Part shown: positions 22,563 to 23,175 of the stretch, one piece after another
Layout of the letters: the number at the start of each line of letters is the position of its first letter
Numbering within the stretch: the first letter of the stretch is position 1
DNA from: Lachnospiraceae bacterium
Lineage (GTDB): Bacteria > Bacillota > Clostridia > Lachnospirales > Lachnospiraceae
Direction of reading: 5' to 3'
NCBI GenBank assembly: GCA_900753305.1
Contig: CAADYR010000142.1
Location: 1 to 23,175 of the forward strand
DNA: 23,175 bases
Notes under the pieces: model-generated
What the model saw: only the letters and a program-made list of their open reading frames with translations
What the model was told of the DNA's origin: nothing
The model's database searches: none
Program-made: the position numbers and the translations under genes

Positions 22563-23057
22563 TTAGAACAGTGAAACATCAAACATAGACTGTCTATCAG
22601 TCTTTTCAACCACACGTAGCTGTCTAACAGTAAGTCTTTCGAATGTACCATACTTGTTTTTGAAGACAGTACCACTTAGGATCACATCTACTACACCATC
22701 CTTCAAATCAGATAGTCTCATGTTAGTAATCTCATGGTTGTCCTTGTCAAAAAACTTCGTATACTCATTGATGTATGCTGTAGCGATTTGACTGTCATCA
22801 ATCCACTTGTTCTTACTGTAGTTTAAGTCGCTTAAGCTGTGTAAGAGCTTGTAGTCAGCTGCTTCACTTGGCACGAATTTAATGTACTTTTTTACTTTGG
22901 ATGGATCAGGTTCAAACTTCTTGTTATCACCTGCGAACATCACGTTGGCATTCATCAGCTTGAGATAGACACGCTTGTTGTCATCGTAGAAACCCTTGCA
23001 AGTAGCGCTTAGCAGATTGCGTTCAAGATTGATTGAAGAGGGAGAAATAATGCTCAT
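22563..23057 (-). CDS. 164-aa protein next to right terminal repeat, possible ssDNA-binding protein
   Basis: Predicted protein whose start lies 33 bp inside the right terminal repeat, mirroring the first gene on the left. The upstream region reads CTCTATTAAATAAAG before ATG, like CCATTAATAAAG before the polymerase ATG. Strands such as RVYLKLMNANVMFAG, VKKYIKFVPSE and VDVILSGTVFKNKYGTFERL followed by TVRQLRVVEK resemble an OB-fold layout. With many Lys and aromatic residues, an ssDNA-binding replication role is conceivable, but this is a weak inference and I do not recognise a family. Confidence 0.6.
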   Translation of the reverse strand: MSIISPSSINLERNLLSATCKGFYDDNKRVYLKLMNANVMFAGDNKKFEPDPSKVKKYIKFVPSEAADYKLLHSLSDLNYSKNKWIDDSQIATAYINEYTKFFDKDNHEITNMRLSDLKDGVVDVILSGTVFKNKYGTFERLTVRQLRVVEKTDRQSMFDVSLF

Positions 23058-23090
23058 CTTTATTTAATAGAGAAAAATAAAAAATCAACA

Positions 23091-23175
23091 TCTCGAAAAC
23101 AACTTCTTACACAGTGCGCACCATTGTGTGCTCCCATTCAACATTTCACGTAATAATCATGGGTCTACCATTGTG
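23091..23175. repeat. Right terminal inverted repeat
   Basis: Perfect 85-bp inverted copy of 1-85, ending at the last base of the window. It lies 33 bp upstream of the start codon of the last minus-strand gene, so, as on the left, a gene promoter abuts the repeat. Confidence 0.97.

Overview
The window is a complete, intact-looking Maverick/Polinton-type element (adintovirus-like eukaryotic DNA virus or virus-like transposon), 23,175 bp, bounded exactly by perfect 85-bp terminal inverted repeats (1-85 and 23091-23175). It carries the expected core set: a protein-primed family B DNA polymerase, an RVE-type DDE integrase, an FtsK/HerA/A32-like packaging ATPase, an adenain-like cysteine protease, a double-jelly-roll-type major capsid protein and a pX-like basic/membrane-active protein. 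It also has several beta-rich minor virion protein candidates, a fibre-like protein, a KilA-N protein and five or six proteins I do not recognise. No introns, rRNA, tRNA or bacterial ribosome-binding sites are evident. The AT-rich, tightly packed, unbroken genes point to a eukaryotic host and a recently active or free viral genome. The host cannot be named from the sequence; a protist is possible.

Layout. Plus strand, 144-14757: a small acidic protein, the polymerase (687-5855), a run of related beta-rich minor capsid candidates (5913-10149), a small unknown, a long helical protein (10534-13152), the pX-like protein and the protease. Minus strand, 14788-17448: ATPase and major capsid protein. 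From 17472 to 20446 small genes alternate in strand: two small beta-rich proteins, a Cys-rich peptide, the KilA-N protein and the fibre. Then come the integrase (plus, 20464-21462) and three minus-strand genes running to the right end. Replication would use the polymerase, primed by protein at the inverted termini. Integration would use the integrase acting on those termini. Virion assembly would use the capsid protein, minor proteins, ATPase, protease and pX-like protein.

The most unusual feature is a genome-wide family of short perfect hairpins with almost invariably 3-nt loops (often GAA/TTC, AAA/TTT or ATA). They occur singly or in tandem clusters of two to four in nearly every intergenic gap, overlap start and stop codons, and in three places lie inside coding sequence. 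Two unrelated proteins carry the same hairpin in the same reading frame. A recurring upstream motif, TTTTACTTTGT, is sometimes itself folded into such a hairpin and probably is a promoter element. In two divergent gene pairs the whole or nearly whole spacer is one such hairpin. A second unusual feature is a short NPxTNR-type motif, three copies in the polymerase and one each in the ATPase and the first small protein, which may be a shared docking module.
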